From positions 1 to 17,871 of the forward strand of contig NW_013654605.1 in the NCBI RefSeq assembly GCF_000499385.1: DNA of 17,871 bases. Reading direction: 5' to 3'. Shown here in pieces: positions 9,707 through 17,871 of this stretch. Below the pieces are notes generated by a model that searched no databases, had not been told where the DNA came from, and saw only the letters and a list, made by a program, of their open reading frames with translations. The translations under genes were made by a program, and so were the position numbers. Position 1 is the stretch's first letter. Every line of letters begins with the position of its first letter. This DNA is from Eimeria necatrix. Its lineage: Eukaryota > Apicomplexa > Conoidasida > Eucoccidiorida > Eimeriidae.

Positions 9707-11701
9707 GGTTTGATGGCCCGCGCCTCAAATGCTCTGCACGGGCCAGCAGCCCTCTTTGGGCAGTTAAGGTGAGCGCTATGAGACTTAAGCTTTGCTGCAG
9801 TCCTTCCAGGCCCGGAAACAGCAGCAGCAAGAGCTGCTGCTGCTGCTGCACATCCAGGGGAAACGAAGCAGCAGCACGAGCCCCCCAAGCCATGCGGGCG
9901 GCATCGAGAGACGCAAATGCTTCCAGCTGAAGCAGCAGCTGCTGCTGCAATTTCTGAAGCAGCAGCAGAGCCTGCTGCTGCTGCTGCAGCGGCTGGCCAC
10001 CGCCCAGATTGCTGCCGGTGCGCTTCTTGCTGCTGACTCCACCTGCACCTGCTGCTGCATCCCTGCTGACTGCTGCAGCCGCAGCGTCAGCAGCAGCAGC
10101 AACTGCTGCTGCTGCTGCGTCTTTGATTCGCTGCATGGCTGGGGGGCTTGCAGCAGCACAGACAAACAGCCGCAGCAAAATCTCCCGCAGGCTGAGGGGC
10201 CCCGGGGGCCCCCAGCGCACTGAAGACCGGCAGTGAGGATCTGCTAAAACCCTAAATGTGTCTTGTCTGTCTGCTGCTGCATAGAGGCGCGCGAGGCTTG
10301 CGATGCAGGTGACGACGCATGCAGCCCCGCTGCTGCTGCTGCTGCTGCTGCTGCTGCGGGAGGCGGGCAGCAGCAGCAGCAAGCCCTGCAGCGCGGCCTT
10401 TGCAGCCCGCGAGTTGCGCACGGAGCAGCAGCTCAGCATCTGCAGCAGCAGCAGCCGCGTCGCCTTGCTGCGCTCGTGCAGCAAAGGAGACACAGCGCGC
10501 CGCAGGGCCCCGTCTCGCAGCGGAGAGACACGGGAAAGTTCAACAGCAGCAGCAGCAACAAACCGCTGCACCTGCAGCGAAGGGTCCCCCACCAAGTCCC
10601 ACAGCAGGGACTGCAGCAGCAGCGACAGTTTGCTGCAGTCTCCCCGCTGCCGCAGCGCATGCAGCAGCAGCAGCAGCAGCTCTGCAGCAGCAACGCGCAC
10701 AGGCTCAGCTTGGTCGTCCAGGCACAGCAGCAGGAATCCGCAGCAGATGGGGAGGCCAAACACGCGCTGCAGCAGCCGGGCCCCCAGCTGCTGCAGCTCA
10801 CGCTGCTGCTGCTGCTGCTGCATCTCCACCGCCGCCGCCGCCGCCGCCACAGGCGCCCCAGAAGCAGCAGCAACGCCCGCTGCAGCGCCTGCTGCAGCGC
10901 CTGCAGCTGCCGCTGCTGCTGCTGCGACCTGGCGGGGGGAAGCAGCAGCAGACACCGCCAAAGCCTGCCGCTGCAGAGACACCAAAGGATGTGCAGCAGC
11001 AGGGGGGAAGCTGTCGCGCTGCAGCGCAGAGACTGTCTCTTCTTCCTGTATCACTCCTGCTGCTGCAAGGGGCAGCAAGCCCCGCAGCGCCCCCACGCGC
11101 ACGGAGACGCAGCCGTCAGCTGCGGGAGCAGCAACAGCAACAGCAGCAGCAGCAGCAGCAGCAAACAGCAGCCGCAACAGGCAGGCACACAGACGCACAC
11201 GCAGCAGCAAGGTGATGTCTCAGGTGCCTAGGGGGCCTTGCTGCAGCTGCTGCTGCTGCAACTACCGCTAGTGCCTCTGCTCTGGCTGCTTCTACTTCCA
11301 GCCTCAGCCGCTGCAGCAGCAGCAGCAATCGCTAGCAGTTTGCTGCTGCTGCTGCGGCCAGCTTAAACACTAAAATGATTTAGCCTCCTAGAAACATCTC
11401 GGAACTCTGCAGTGTACGTACAGCTCATGTAAGAAAGCCCCACAGCCGCGACCCTCATCAAGGCTTGGCAGCGCTGCTTCAAGGACTGCGCCAGCTCTTG
11501 CTGCTGCTGCTGCTGCTGCTGCTGCAGCGCACGGCTGGCGACAGCGCTCAGCTGCGAGGCAACAGCAGCAGCAGCAGCCCACAGACGAGCCGCAGCAAGC
11601 CGCGTGCTGGTGTCTGCATGCGTGAGAAGTGCTGAGGCCAGCAGGTGGACATAAACATCTCTCAGTTCTTCTGTGAGGTCCGCGCAGGCCTTCAGGTCCA
11701 C

Positions 11702-11743
<42 letters not shown>

Positions 11744-12605
11744 GAGGGGAGCGACACCCTGCACGGCAGCGTAGGACAACAGCGAAAGCAGCAGCTGCAA
11801 AGCCTCTTGCTGCGCCTTCGGGTTCTGCTGCAGCAACAGAGGCAGCAGGTAGTGCACTGCGGACACCAGCACGCTGCAGGCGCTCCTGCTGGACGTGCTG
11901 CTGCTGCTGCTGCTGCTGCTGCACGGCTGTTGGCTCAGCAGCTGCTGTGACTGTTGTTTCTGCTGCTCTTTTCCTTGAAGCTGAGACTCCCCATCTGCTT
12001 TCGAACCCGCTGCAGAAGCGCATACGGGCCGAGCAACGCGCTGCAGCACCTGCTGCTGTTGCTGGTGCACCTGTTGTTGTTGTAGCTGCTGCTGCTGTAG
12101 CTGCTGCTGTTGTAGTTGCTGCTGGTGCAGCTGTTGCTGCTGAAGCTGCTGCTGCTGCAGCTGCTGTTGCTGTAAACGTTGCTGCTGGCGGAGCTGTTGC
12201 TGTTGCAGCTGCTGTTGCAGTTGCTTCTGCATCAGCTGCTGCTGCACATGCTGCTGCTGTTTTTGCTGCTGCTGCTGCGGTGCTGACTGCACTGGCTGCT
12301 GCGTGTCTGGCCCCTCCGGCAGCGGCAGCAGCCCCGGGGGAGGCCCAGGGGCTGTGGGGCCCCCAATGGGCTCGTGCCTTGTGAAAACTTGCTGCTGCTG
12401 CAGCAACTGCTGCTGCTGTTTCTGTTGCTGCTGCCTTGCTTGCTCCTGTTGGCTGTGCTGCAGCTGCTGCTGCTGCTGCTGCTGCCGAGCTTGTTCCTGT
12501 TGGCTGTGCTGCAGTTGTAGCTGCTGCTGCTGTTGCTGCAACATGGGCTGCCTCTCTTGCTGCAGGTTACGGCGCTGCCATGGTGGGAGGCTGTCGCAAG
12601 TCTCG

Positions 12606-12639
<34 letters not shown>

Positions 12640-13816
12640 GTATTTTTTGCTGCTGGGATGTATAGGACGCATAAGTGCCAGACGCGTCAGCAGCAACAGC
12701 TGTCTGTGCCGCTGGGAGTTCTGCGCGCTTCTGCTGCTGTAGCTGCTGCTGCAGCTGCTGCTGCTTGTACAGCTGCTGCAGCTCAGTCTGCTGCTGTCGC
12801 TGCTGCTGCAGCTGCAGCTGCTTCTGCAGCCGCTTCTGCTGCGTGGGTTGAGCAGCAGCTTGAGCTTCGAAAGCGCGAGGAAGACCTGGAGGAGCGTCAG
12901 GGTGCAGCAGCATTTGCTGCTGCTGCAGTTGCTGCTGGAGAGCGTGCTGCTGCTGCTGCTGCTGCTGCACTCCTGGCAATCCGGGGGGGATCAGCGGGGC
13001 GCCAGACAGCTGCTGCAGTCTCTGCTGCTGCAGCTGCTGTAAGCGCAATTGCTGTGGCAGCTGCTGAGATTCGCGTGCCGCTGCTGCTGCTGCTGCTGCT
13101 GCTGCCGTGGCAGCTTCTTCAGTGTGCGCTGTCAGAGACCTGTGCCTGTGATGTTGGTGCTGCTGCTGCTGCTGCTGCAGCTGCTGTGAGTACGCGGCGG
13201 CTGGAAGGCTCTGTGAGCTGAGCTTCTGGCGCTCAGACTGCTGCTGCACTGTCTGCTGCTGCTGCAGGTTTGGCTGCCGCTGCTGCTGCTGGCCTTGTTG
13301 CAGAAGGTTGAAGTGCGGCTGAGGCTGCTGCTGAAGGGGAACGCGCTGCAGCAGCTGTTGTTGCTGCTGCTGCCACGGCGGAGGCTGCTGCTGCAGCGTT
13401 GGAGGCCGCTGCATTGGTGGCGCTGTTGTTGGTTGCTGTGGCTGACACCGCTGCTGTTGCACTTGCTGCTGCTGTAGCAGCTGCTGCTGCTGCACTTGCT
13501 GCTGCTGTAGCAGCTGCTGCTGCTGTACTTGCTGGTGCTGGTGCAGCTGCTGCTGTACTTGGTGCTGCTGCTGCAGCTGCTGATGCAATCGTAGTTGCTG
13601 CTGTTCCCAGACCATCTGTTGCTGCGGCTGCTGCATAGCATGAGGCAGATGCTGTTGTACCCTTTGTCCGCTTTGCTGCTGCTGCTGCAGCTGCTGCAGC
13701 GGAGGCGGCGGGGGAGGCGGCTGAGGTTGCTGCGGCTGGCATTGTTGCTGCCACTGCTGCCGCAGCAGTCTTTGCTGCTGCTGCAGCAGCTGCTGCTGGA
13801 ACTTGTCACCGTGCAT
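7020..13816 (-). CDS. INTS4-like HEAT-repeat protein with a giant Gln-rich N-terminus
   Basis: Integrator subunit 4 is the HEAT-repeat scaffold of the INTS4-INTS9-INTS11 RNA cleavage module in the nucleus. The model is exon 1 13816-11422 and exon 2 11119-7020, about 2,164 codons to TGA; human INTS4 has 963. ATG 13816 is the first after an in-frame TAA four codons upstream. Residues 1 to about 640 are Gln-rich; residues 645-830 and 918-1138 carry HEAT-like helices; the rest is Ala/Gln/Ser-rich with few globular segments. The junction T|CT gives LSYMSSDGCVSVRVGALRG, against remembered human CHMVSDGSWVVRVQAAKLL. Further matches in the same order are CGFLLLCLDDQAEPVRVAAA (human CGAFVHGLEDEMYEVRIAAV), VSPLRDGALRRAV...LSCCSV (human ITLREDQLDTVLAVL...LLCCTNV) and LFVCAAASPPAM (human LIFNAAKTCPTM). 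Exon 2 has no ATG at its 5' end, so it needs the upstream exon. More introns may hide where the sense repeat turns CTG (7075-7297, 8595-8623, 8725-8741), so the C-terminus is unsure. Symplekin-type HEAT proteins are the main alternative. Confidence 0.75.
11120..11421 (-). other. Intron of the INTS4-like gene
   Basis: Donor AGCT|GTACGT follows 11422; acceptor GCTGCTCCCGCAG precedes 11119. Exon 1 ends in phase 1 (T) and exon 2 supplies CT, giving Ser. The sense strand of the intron holds CTG runs. Reading on without splicing gives a stop at 11363. A second acceptor/donor pair inside could define a 45-nt cassette exon (11310-11266). Confidence 0.75.
12060..12180. repeat. 15-bp repeat encoding a Leu-Gln pentad
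   Basis: On the minus strand this part of INTS4-like exon 1 encodes Leu (or Val) about every fifth residue with Gln between, such as LQQQQLQQQQLHQQQ. The DNA unit is about 15 bp, a degenerate CAGCAGCAGCAGCTN pattern with His and Val variants. It is expanded from CAG but interrupted regularly. Confidence 0.75.
12430..12535. repeat. 51-bp duplication within the Gln-rich exon
   Basis: GGCTGTGCTGCAG recurs at 12451 and 12502, 51 bp apart. On the minus strand each copy encodes a 17-residue unit containing QHSQQEQARQQQQ. The unit is in frame, so the duplication lengthens the Gln-rich domain without breaking it. Confidence 0.8.
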
Positions 13817-14184
13817 TGGCTTCACTTAAGCAGCAGAGGTGCTTACCAGCGGCAGCAGCGACAGCAGCAGCAGCGACGGCAGCAGCAGCAACAGCAGCAG
13901 CAGTCGATGAGGCAGAACCTGCGACAGGCCGCTCCGCCTCACTTGCTTTTACTGCTGCGACTCCAACCGCTTCATGAAGCCCTACTAGAGGCAGAATCCG
14001 CGCAGGAATGAGCGCCACTGCAGCAGCAGCTGCTGCCGCCGCTGCAGGAACAGTACCAGCAGCAGCAGCAGCGGCAGCTGCTGCTGCGCTTGGCAAATTC
14101 TGGCGTTTTCTGGGGCCTCTCTGCTACGTTTCAGGAATGCTAGAATAAAACGAGAGGCCCCTGGTCTCTCCAGAAAGCAATGCC

Positions 14185-14225
14185 GCCTCCGCAGCAGCAG
14201 CAGCTGCTGCTGCTGCTGCGGAGGC
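14185..14225. repeat. 41-bp inverted repeat with GCCTCCG arms
   Basis: GCCTCCGCAGCAGCAGCAG on the left pairs with CTGCTGCTGCTGCGGAGGC on the right, with three central bases left over. The unique GCCTCCG/CGGAGGC ends show that this is a true inverted repeat and not just a meeting of CAG and CTG runs. It lies in the divergent promoter region. Confidence 0.85.
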
Positions 14226-14330
14226 AGCGCCGGTGCCAGCAGCAGCAGAACACAATGGCTCGAGTTGAGCAGCCTGTGCGCTTAGAAACGTAAAAATAAC
14301 TGCTGCAGCAACAAGCCCCCTTTTCTTAAG

Positions 14331-14383
14331 GGGCCCTCAGGGCCCACCATGTGCTGCTGCGGGGGCCCCGGGGGCCCCCCGGG
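14331..14383. repeat. Paired G/C-only palindromes
   Basis: GGGCCCTCAGGGCCC (14331-14345) is followed by an uninterrupted G/C block (14361-14383) built of GGGGGCCCC and GGGGGCCCCCC. A related block, GGGGCCCCGGGGGCCCCC, lies at 10196-10213 inside the INTS4-like coding exon. The sequence can fold into very stable hairpins on either strand. Confidence 0.8.
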
Positions 14384-14907
14384 TATCTCCCGAGGTCCTT
14401 CGTGAGCCCGCTGTGAGGGCAGAAAGCGGGTAGAGGAGACACAACAAAGAGCCATTTAACAAGCAAAACGTTGTTAAAATTGAGTCGTTCCTGCTGCTGC
14501 TGCTGCTGCTGCCGCTGCTGCTGCAGTGCCGCTGCGGCGTTCCCTGTCGCCGCCCCGGTCGCTTGGCGGTCCTGCGGGCGGGTGGCCTGATGCTGCAGCA
14601 GCAGCAGCTGCTGCTGCTGCTGCTGTTGACATTTTAGGATGCCGAGCATCAGCTCGGACCTCTTTTTCAGAATAGGCAGCAGCCTTTTCTGCTCGTTTGC
14701 TGCAGCTGCTGCTGCAGCAGCCCCCAGGGTCACCTGGGTGTCCCATAAGCCTCACACCACAACCCGCGCCTTTGGCCTGCGCCCTGCGTGGGGTGTCTAG
14801 ACACTGCGTTGCCAAAGTTTGAAAGAGGCCCCCCATCTGTCTCATTTGCTGCTCTGTCTCTTTTAGCTGCTTCTGCTGCTGCTGCAGCGCCCCAGAGGAC
14901 CCTCACT

Positions 14908-16314
14908 ATGGCTGTTCCCTTGGCGCTGCAGCCAATGCGGCCTTTGCTGCAGCGCAGCAGCCTCTCCCTTGCGCGGGGGCTCGCTCCCAGCGGGGTCCTG
15001 CTGCTGCTGCTGCTGCTGCAGCTGCTGCTCTGTGCTGCTGCAGACCACCCCAGCCCTCAGAATCCAGCACGGCCAGTGCTGCTGCATGCGCCGGGCGAAC
15101 TTGCCTCGTTGTGGTCCTCTACGGAAAACGCCAAGGGTATGGCGGCTGAGTCCTCCTGCTGCTGCTGCTGCTGCATCCACTGTTTCTGCTGCTGCTGCTG
15201 CTGCTGCTGTTCTCGTCAAAGGTCTCGATGGCGCTGTTCTCTGTCTAGAAAGGACTTAGGGGCAGGTGTACGAGCTGCAGGTCAGGGTGCGCGCTTCTCC
15301 CTGCGCTGCTGCTGCCACCTTTGCTGCTGCTTTTGCTGCTGCTGCTGCTGCTGCTCTCAGAAGGAGACAGCAGCTGCTTGTGGCGCAACGTGCGCCTGGG
15401 CATTGGAAAGGCATTTGCTGTTGTGCCTTTTGGGGTCCCTTCCCCCGCTGCCTGCCGCCGCCTCTGCCGCGCTGCTGCTCCCCGCTGCAGCTCTTTCTTA
15501 TACGTGACGAACAAGCTGCTGCCACAAGGCCTCCAGGTGTTGCTGCTGCTGCACGTGCTGCTGCTGCTGCTGCTGCAGTGTCGGGTGCCTCTGTTACGCT
15601 GCTGCTGCTCCCGGCTGCAGCAGACCTTGGGCTGGCGAAGCTGCTGCAGCTGTAGCGCTGACTTCTCACTGGCTATCGCTCAGCCGTGGGACCTGCTGCT
15701 GCTGCTGCTGCTGCTCTTGCTGCTGCAGACGTCTTGCCATTTGCTGCAGTCGCCGTCGCCAGCCCTGCCTATCTCTGCTGAGCAGCGCCAGTGGCTGCTG
15801 CTCGTGGGGGGCCCAGTGGAGTGCAGCGCAGAGGCGCAGAGGCTCTCTCCCCCGCTGCTTCCTGAAGGCACTTGTAAGCCTGCTGCTGCTGCTGCTGCTG
15901 CGGCTGCTGCTGCGACTCCTATTGCTGCTGACGGTGGGATAAAACAACGCCGTTGTCCCGCAGGAGAAGCTTCCTCTGCTGCTGCGGCACCGCCTTTCGC
16001 TGCTGCTGTGCTGCAGGTGTCAGCAGCAGCGAATGCGACATAGCGGGCCTTTTCGGCGTTGGAGGCGGCAGGTTCGATCCGTTCTGCGGCAGCAACAGCA
16101 GCAACAGCAGCAGCAGCAGCAGCAGCGACGGCAGTGACGGCGAAAGGAGCAGCAGTGATCGCAGCAGCAGCAGAGAAGTGCTGCAGCAAGACACGCCAGC
16201 CAGTGAGGAAGACAGGCAATTCTTCTGCTCTCGCCAGCTCATGGGCCTTCCTTGCTGCACTCGCTGTGGGGATTCGGAATTCAATCCATGCCCAGGTAGG
16301 CTTTCAGCTGCTGC

Positions 16315-16347
<33 letters not shown>

Positions 16348-17871
16348 CAGCAGCGCAGCTACAGCACATGGCACGAATGAGCCAATTCGCTGGGTGAAAA
16401 GGTGGGATAATGTTACACGCTGAGCTGACGTTTGCAGCAGCAGCATCGGAGTCTACTGCTGCTGCTGCTGCTGTGTGCGCAGAGGACGCGTGTGGCAGCT
16501 CTGGTGTAGATTTCCCGGGTGGTGAAGTGGTGGGGTTTGTAGCTGGGGGAGTGCCTTCTGCTGCTGCTTGCCGGCGTTTGTGCCTTGCTGCTGCTGCTGC
16601 TGGCTGCACCCACTACTTTTATTATTCTTCTTACCTATTGTCGGAGGCAATTCGAGGCAGCTGCAGCTTGAGGCGCTACCCCCAGCTGACGCAGGAGCAG
16701 CTGCAGCAGCAGCTGCAGCAAATAGCCAGAGAGCGGCAGCAACAGAGAGAGCTGAAGCAGCAAAAGAAAAGAAAAGAAAGGGAAATGAGGCGACTCAAAA
16801 GAAAGCAGGAGAAGCAGCGGCAACTCGAGTTGCAGCAGCAGAAGCAGAAGCAAAAACAGCAGCAAAATCAGCAGCAAAATCAGCAGCAAAATCAGCAGCA
16901 AGAGCAGAGGCAGAAGTCACAGCAGCAGCAGCGACAGCAGCGCATGCAGGAAACGGAAACTTCACCTCAGCAACAGGACACCAAACGTCCTCAGCTGCAG
17001 CTCACAGAGCAGCAGCAGCAAGAGCTGCCAATGCAGCATGAGCAGGCGGCGTCTGAGGCCCAGGCTGCTGCTGCACAGACAGGCCAAGGGGCAGCCCAGC
17101 AGCAGCCGCAGCAAAAACTGCTGCAGCAGCGGAGGCTGTCGGAGCTGTCAGACACGGAGGAAGATATTCCAGAAATGACGGACAGTGAAGAAGACATGAA
17201 GGAGCGATCGAAAGTTGCAGCAACAGCAACAACAAGAGGAACCGCAGCTGCAGCAGCAAAAGCAGAAGCAGCTCCAGAAGTTACCCAAGGCGAAGCAACA
17301 GAACCGGGAGAAGCAGCAGCAAAGAATCCAACACTGAAGAAGAAGAAGACTGCGAAGCTTGACGCAGGGCTGTCAAATGAAGCGGACGGCGCAGCAGCAG
17401 ACAAAGCAGCAGATGCAGCAGCAGCGGCACAGCAGCCGCAAAGGGAGTCCAGTGCCTCAGGTGCTACTGAAGATGCGGCAGCTGCAAAGAAGGCAAACAA
17501 AGAAGAAGAAGACACAGAAGAAGAAGAGGAAGAGGAAGAGGAAGCAGACCCACCTCGTCTGCTGCCTGGGGCTCCCCATGCCTTTCCTATTTTCCAGCAG
17601 CAGCAGCACAACCAGCTGCAGCAGGAGCAGCAGCAGGAGCAGCAGCAGGAGCAGCAGCAGGGACAGCAGCAGCAGGCGCAGATGCAGCACAGCCAGCAGC
17701 AGGAGCAGCAGGAGCACAGCCAGCAGCAGCAGCAGGACGCACTGGAGGCTGCGCATCTGCGGGAGGCGGTGTTTGGCCCGGTGCTGTCTGAGTGGCACTT
17801 TGGCGCTGCTGCATGCGCTGCAGCAGCGCGCCCCACAACAACAACAACCCCACCCCCCCCGCCCCCCCCAC
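14908..17871 (+). CDS. Secreted two-PAN/Apple-domain protein, microneme-like (3' partial)
   Basis: PAN/Apple domains bind protein or carbohydrate and are known in apicomplexan microneme adhesins. ATG 14908 is the first in its frame. Exons are 14908-15136, 15361-15536, 15729-15873, 16017-16295 and 16438 to the right edge, open there after about 754 residues. All four junctions keep phase. Residues 1-45 are a signal peptide with core VLLLLLLLQLLLCAAA. PAN 1 has Cys 82, 108, 112, 119 and 138 (spacing 25-3-6-18). PAN 2 has Cys 295, 321, 325, 333 and 352 (spacing 25-3-7-18). Both share GVPSxAACRRLC, and both end C-x-L (CHL, CSL). The linker (184-276) is Cys- and Ser-rich. After PAN 2 comes a basic Gln/Lys/Arg helix (RELKQQKKRKEREMRRLKRK), then LSDTEEDIPEMTDSEEDMKE, an acidic run near residue 631, poly-Gln, and a Thr/Pro tract at the edge. 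No transmembrane segment is seen in the window. The basic tail would be odd in an adhesin. Invasion function is inferred from family only. Confidence 0.8.
15137..15360 (+). other. Intron 1 of the PAN-domain gene
   Basis: Donor AAGG|GTATGG and acceptor GCTGCTCTCAG. Phase 1 on both sides (G plus AA gives Glu), joining TENAK to EGDSSCLWRN. The interior is rich in CTG. Confidence 0.75.
15537..15728 (+). other. Intron 2 of the PAN-domain gene
   Basis: Donor CTCCAG|GTGTTG and acceptor TTGCTGCTGCAG, phase 0. It splits PAN 1 just before its last cysteine. Removing it gives the same 18-residue final spacing as the unsplit PAN 2, which is strong support. The interior is CTG runs. Confidence 0.75.
15874..16016 (+). 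other. Intron 3 of the PAN-domain gene
   Basis: Donor ACTT|GTAAGC and acceptor GCTGTGCTGCAG. T plus GT gives Cys, joining LLPEGT to CVSSSECD. An alternative acceptor at CCCGCAG (before 15964) would create a TGA at the junction and is rejected. Confidence 0.65.
16296..16437 (+). other. Intron 4 of the PAN-domain gene
   Basis: Donor CCCAG|GTAGGC and acceptor GACGTTTGCAG; G plus CA gives Ala. The reading frame of exon 5 has TGA at 16395-16397, so it must be entered by splicing after that point. The interior has a CTG run. Confidence 0.7.

Larger units (their letters stand above)
13817..14907. promoter_or_regulatory. Divergent intergenic region between the INTS4-like and PAN-domain genes
   Basis: The two genes start head to head 1,091 bp apart, so this interval should hold both promoters and 5' UTRs. 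It contains CAG runs at 13850-13905 and 14020-14080, a 41-bp hairpin (14185-14225), G/C palindromes (14331-14383), and CTG runs at 14488-14525. Minus-strand frames at 14326-14845 include non-repetitive pieces (EQKRLLPILKKRSELMLGIL; MRQMGGLFQTLATQCLD). They could be an untranslated leader or a small exon, but no splice model was compelling. No promoter motif is identified with confidence. Confidence 0.45.

Noticed and set aside
10240..10260. CCCTAAA, a telomere-type heptamer
   Set aside because: Only a single copy is present, and it sits inside the coding exon, so it is chance.
11116..11328. Minus-strand frame reading RLRLEVEAARAEALA, which looks like a HEAT helix
   Set aside because: It cannot be joined in phase to both neighbours. 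The direct junction 11422/11119 rebuilds a conserved INTS4-like motif, so this was kept only as a possible cassette exon in another frame.
11363..11421. Natural C-terminus of the Gln-rich frame at 11363 as a separate gene
   Set aside because: The last residues (TYTAEFRDVSRRLNHFSV) do not resemble HEAT sequence, while splicing at GTACGT restores it. The downstream frame also lacks an ATG of its own.
14326..14845. Minus-strand frames upstream of the INTS4-like start as extra 5' exons
   Set aside because: An in-frame TAA lies just before ATG 13816 and no in-phase splice into exon 1 was convincing. They are mentioned only as part of the intergenic region.
1..17871. tRNA, rRNA, CRISPR arrays, insertion sequences or viral genes
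   Set aside because: No cloverleaf, rRNA core motif, spacer array, transposase or viral motif was seen. The repeats are simple or minisatellite types.

Overview
The window looks like nuclear DNA of an Eimeria-type coccidian (Apicomplexa). It is saturated with CAG/CTG trinucleotide runs that become homopolymers of Gln, Ala, Ser or Leu when translated. Its genes have introns, and no ribosome binding sites or operons are seen. The genus call rests on this repeat style, which is established for Eimeria, and on a PAN/Apple secretory protein. No database search was possible. Most ATG-to-stop frames here are repeat artefacts (poly-Cys, poly-Leu), so genes were found by looking for non-repetitive peptide, intron phase agreement and domain cysteine spacing.

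Layout. (1) Positions 460-3290, minus strand: a multi-exon gene for a secretory or membrane protein with a signal peptide, an acidic Ser-rich region and C-terminal hydrophobic segments. Both introns join in phase; the family is not recognised, and the 3' end may run on to about position 142. (2) Positions 3291-7019: mostly non-coding, with CAG/CTG runs, palindromes, an unusual CTAG-rich (AGCTAGCT) minisatellite at 4817-5725, and two weak plus-strand coding candidates near 5929-6957. (3) Positions 7020-13816, minus strand: a very large gene whose two main exons join in phase into a HEAT-repeat protein that resembles Integrator subunit 4 (INTS4), preceded by about 640 residues of Gln-rich sequence. 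(4) Positions 13817-14907: a divergent intergenic region with a hairpin and G/C palindromes. (5) Positions 14908-17871, plus strand, open at the right edge: a five-exon gene for a signal-peptide protein with two PAN/Apple domains of nearly identical cysteine spacing and a long Gln/Lys-rich then acidic tail.

The genes do not form an obvious pathway: two are probably secretory and one is probably nuclear. What links them is the repeat. In mature-protein exons the sense strand mostly reads CAG (Gln, Ser, Ala). In introns it reads CTG, often running straight into the CAG at the 3' splice site. The poly-Leu cores of both signal peptides are also CTG-sense. The strand polarity of the repeat therefore tracks gene structure, with exceptions (mainly GCT-coded poly-Ala), and is the most interesting general observation in the window.
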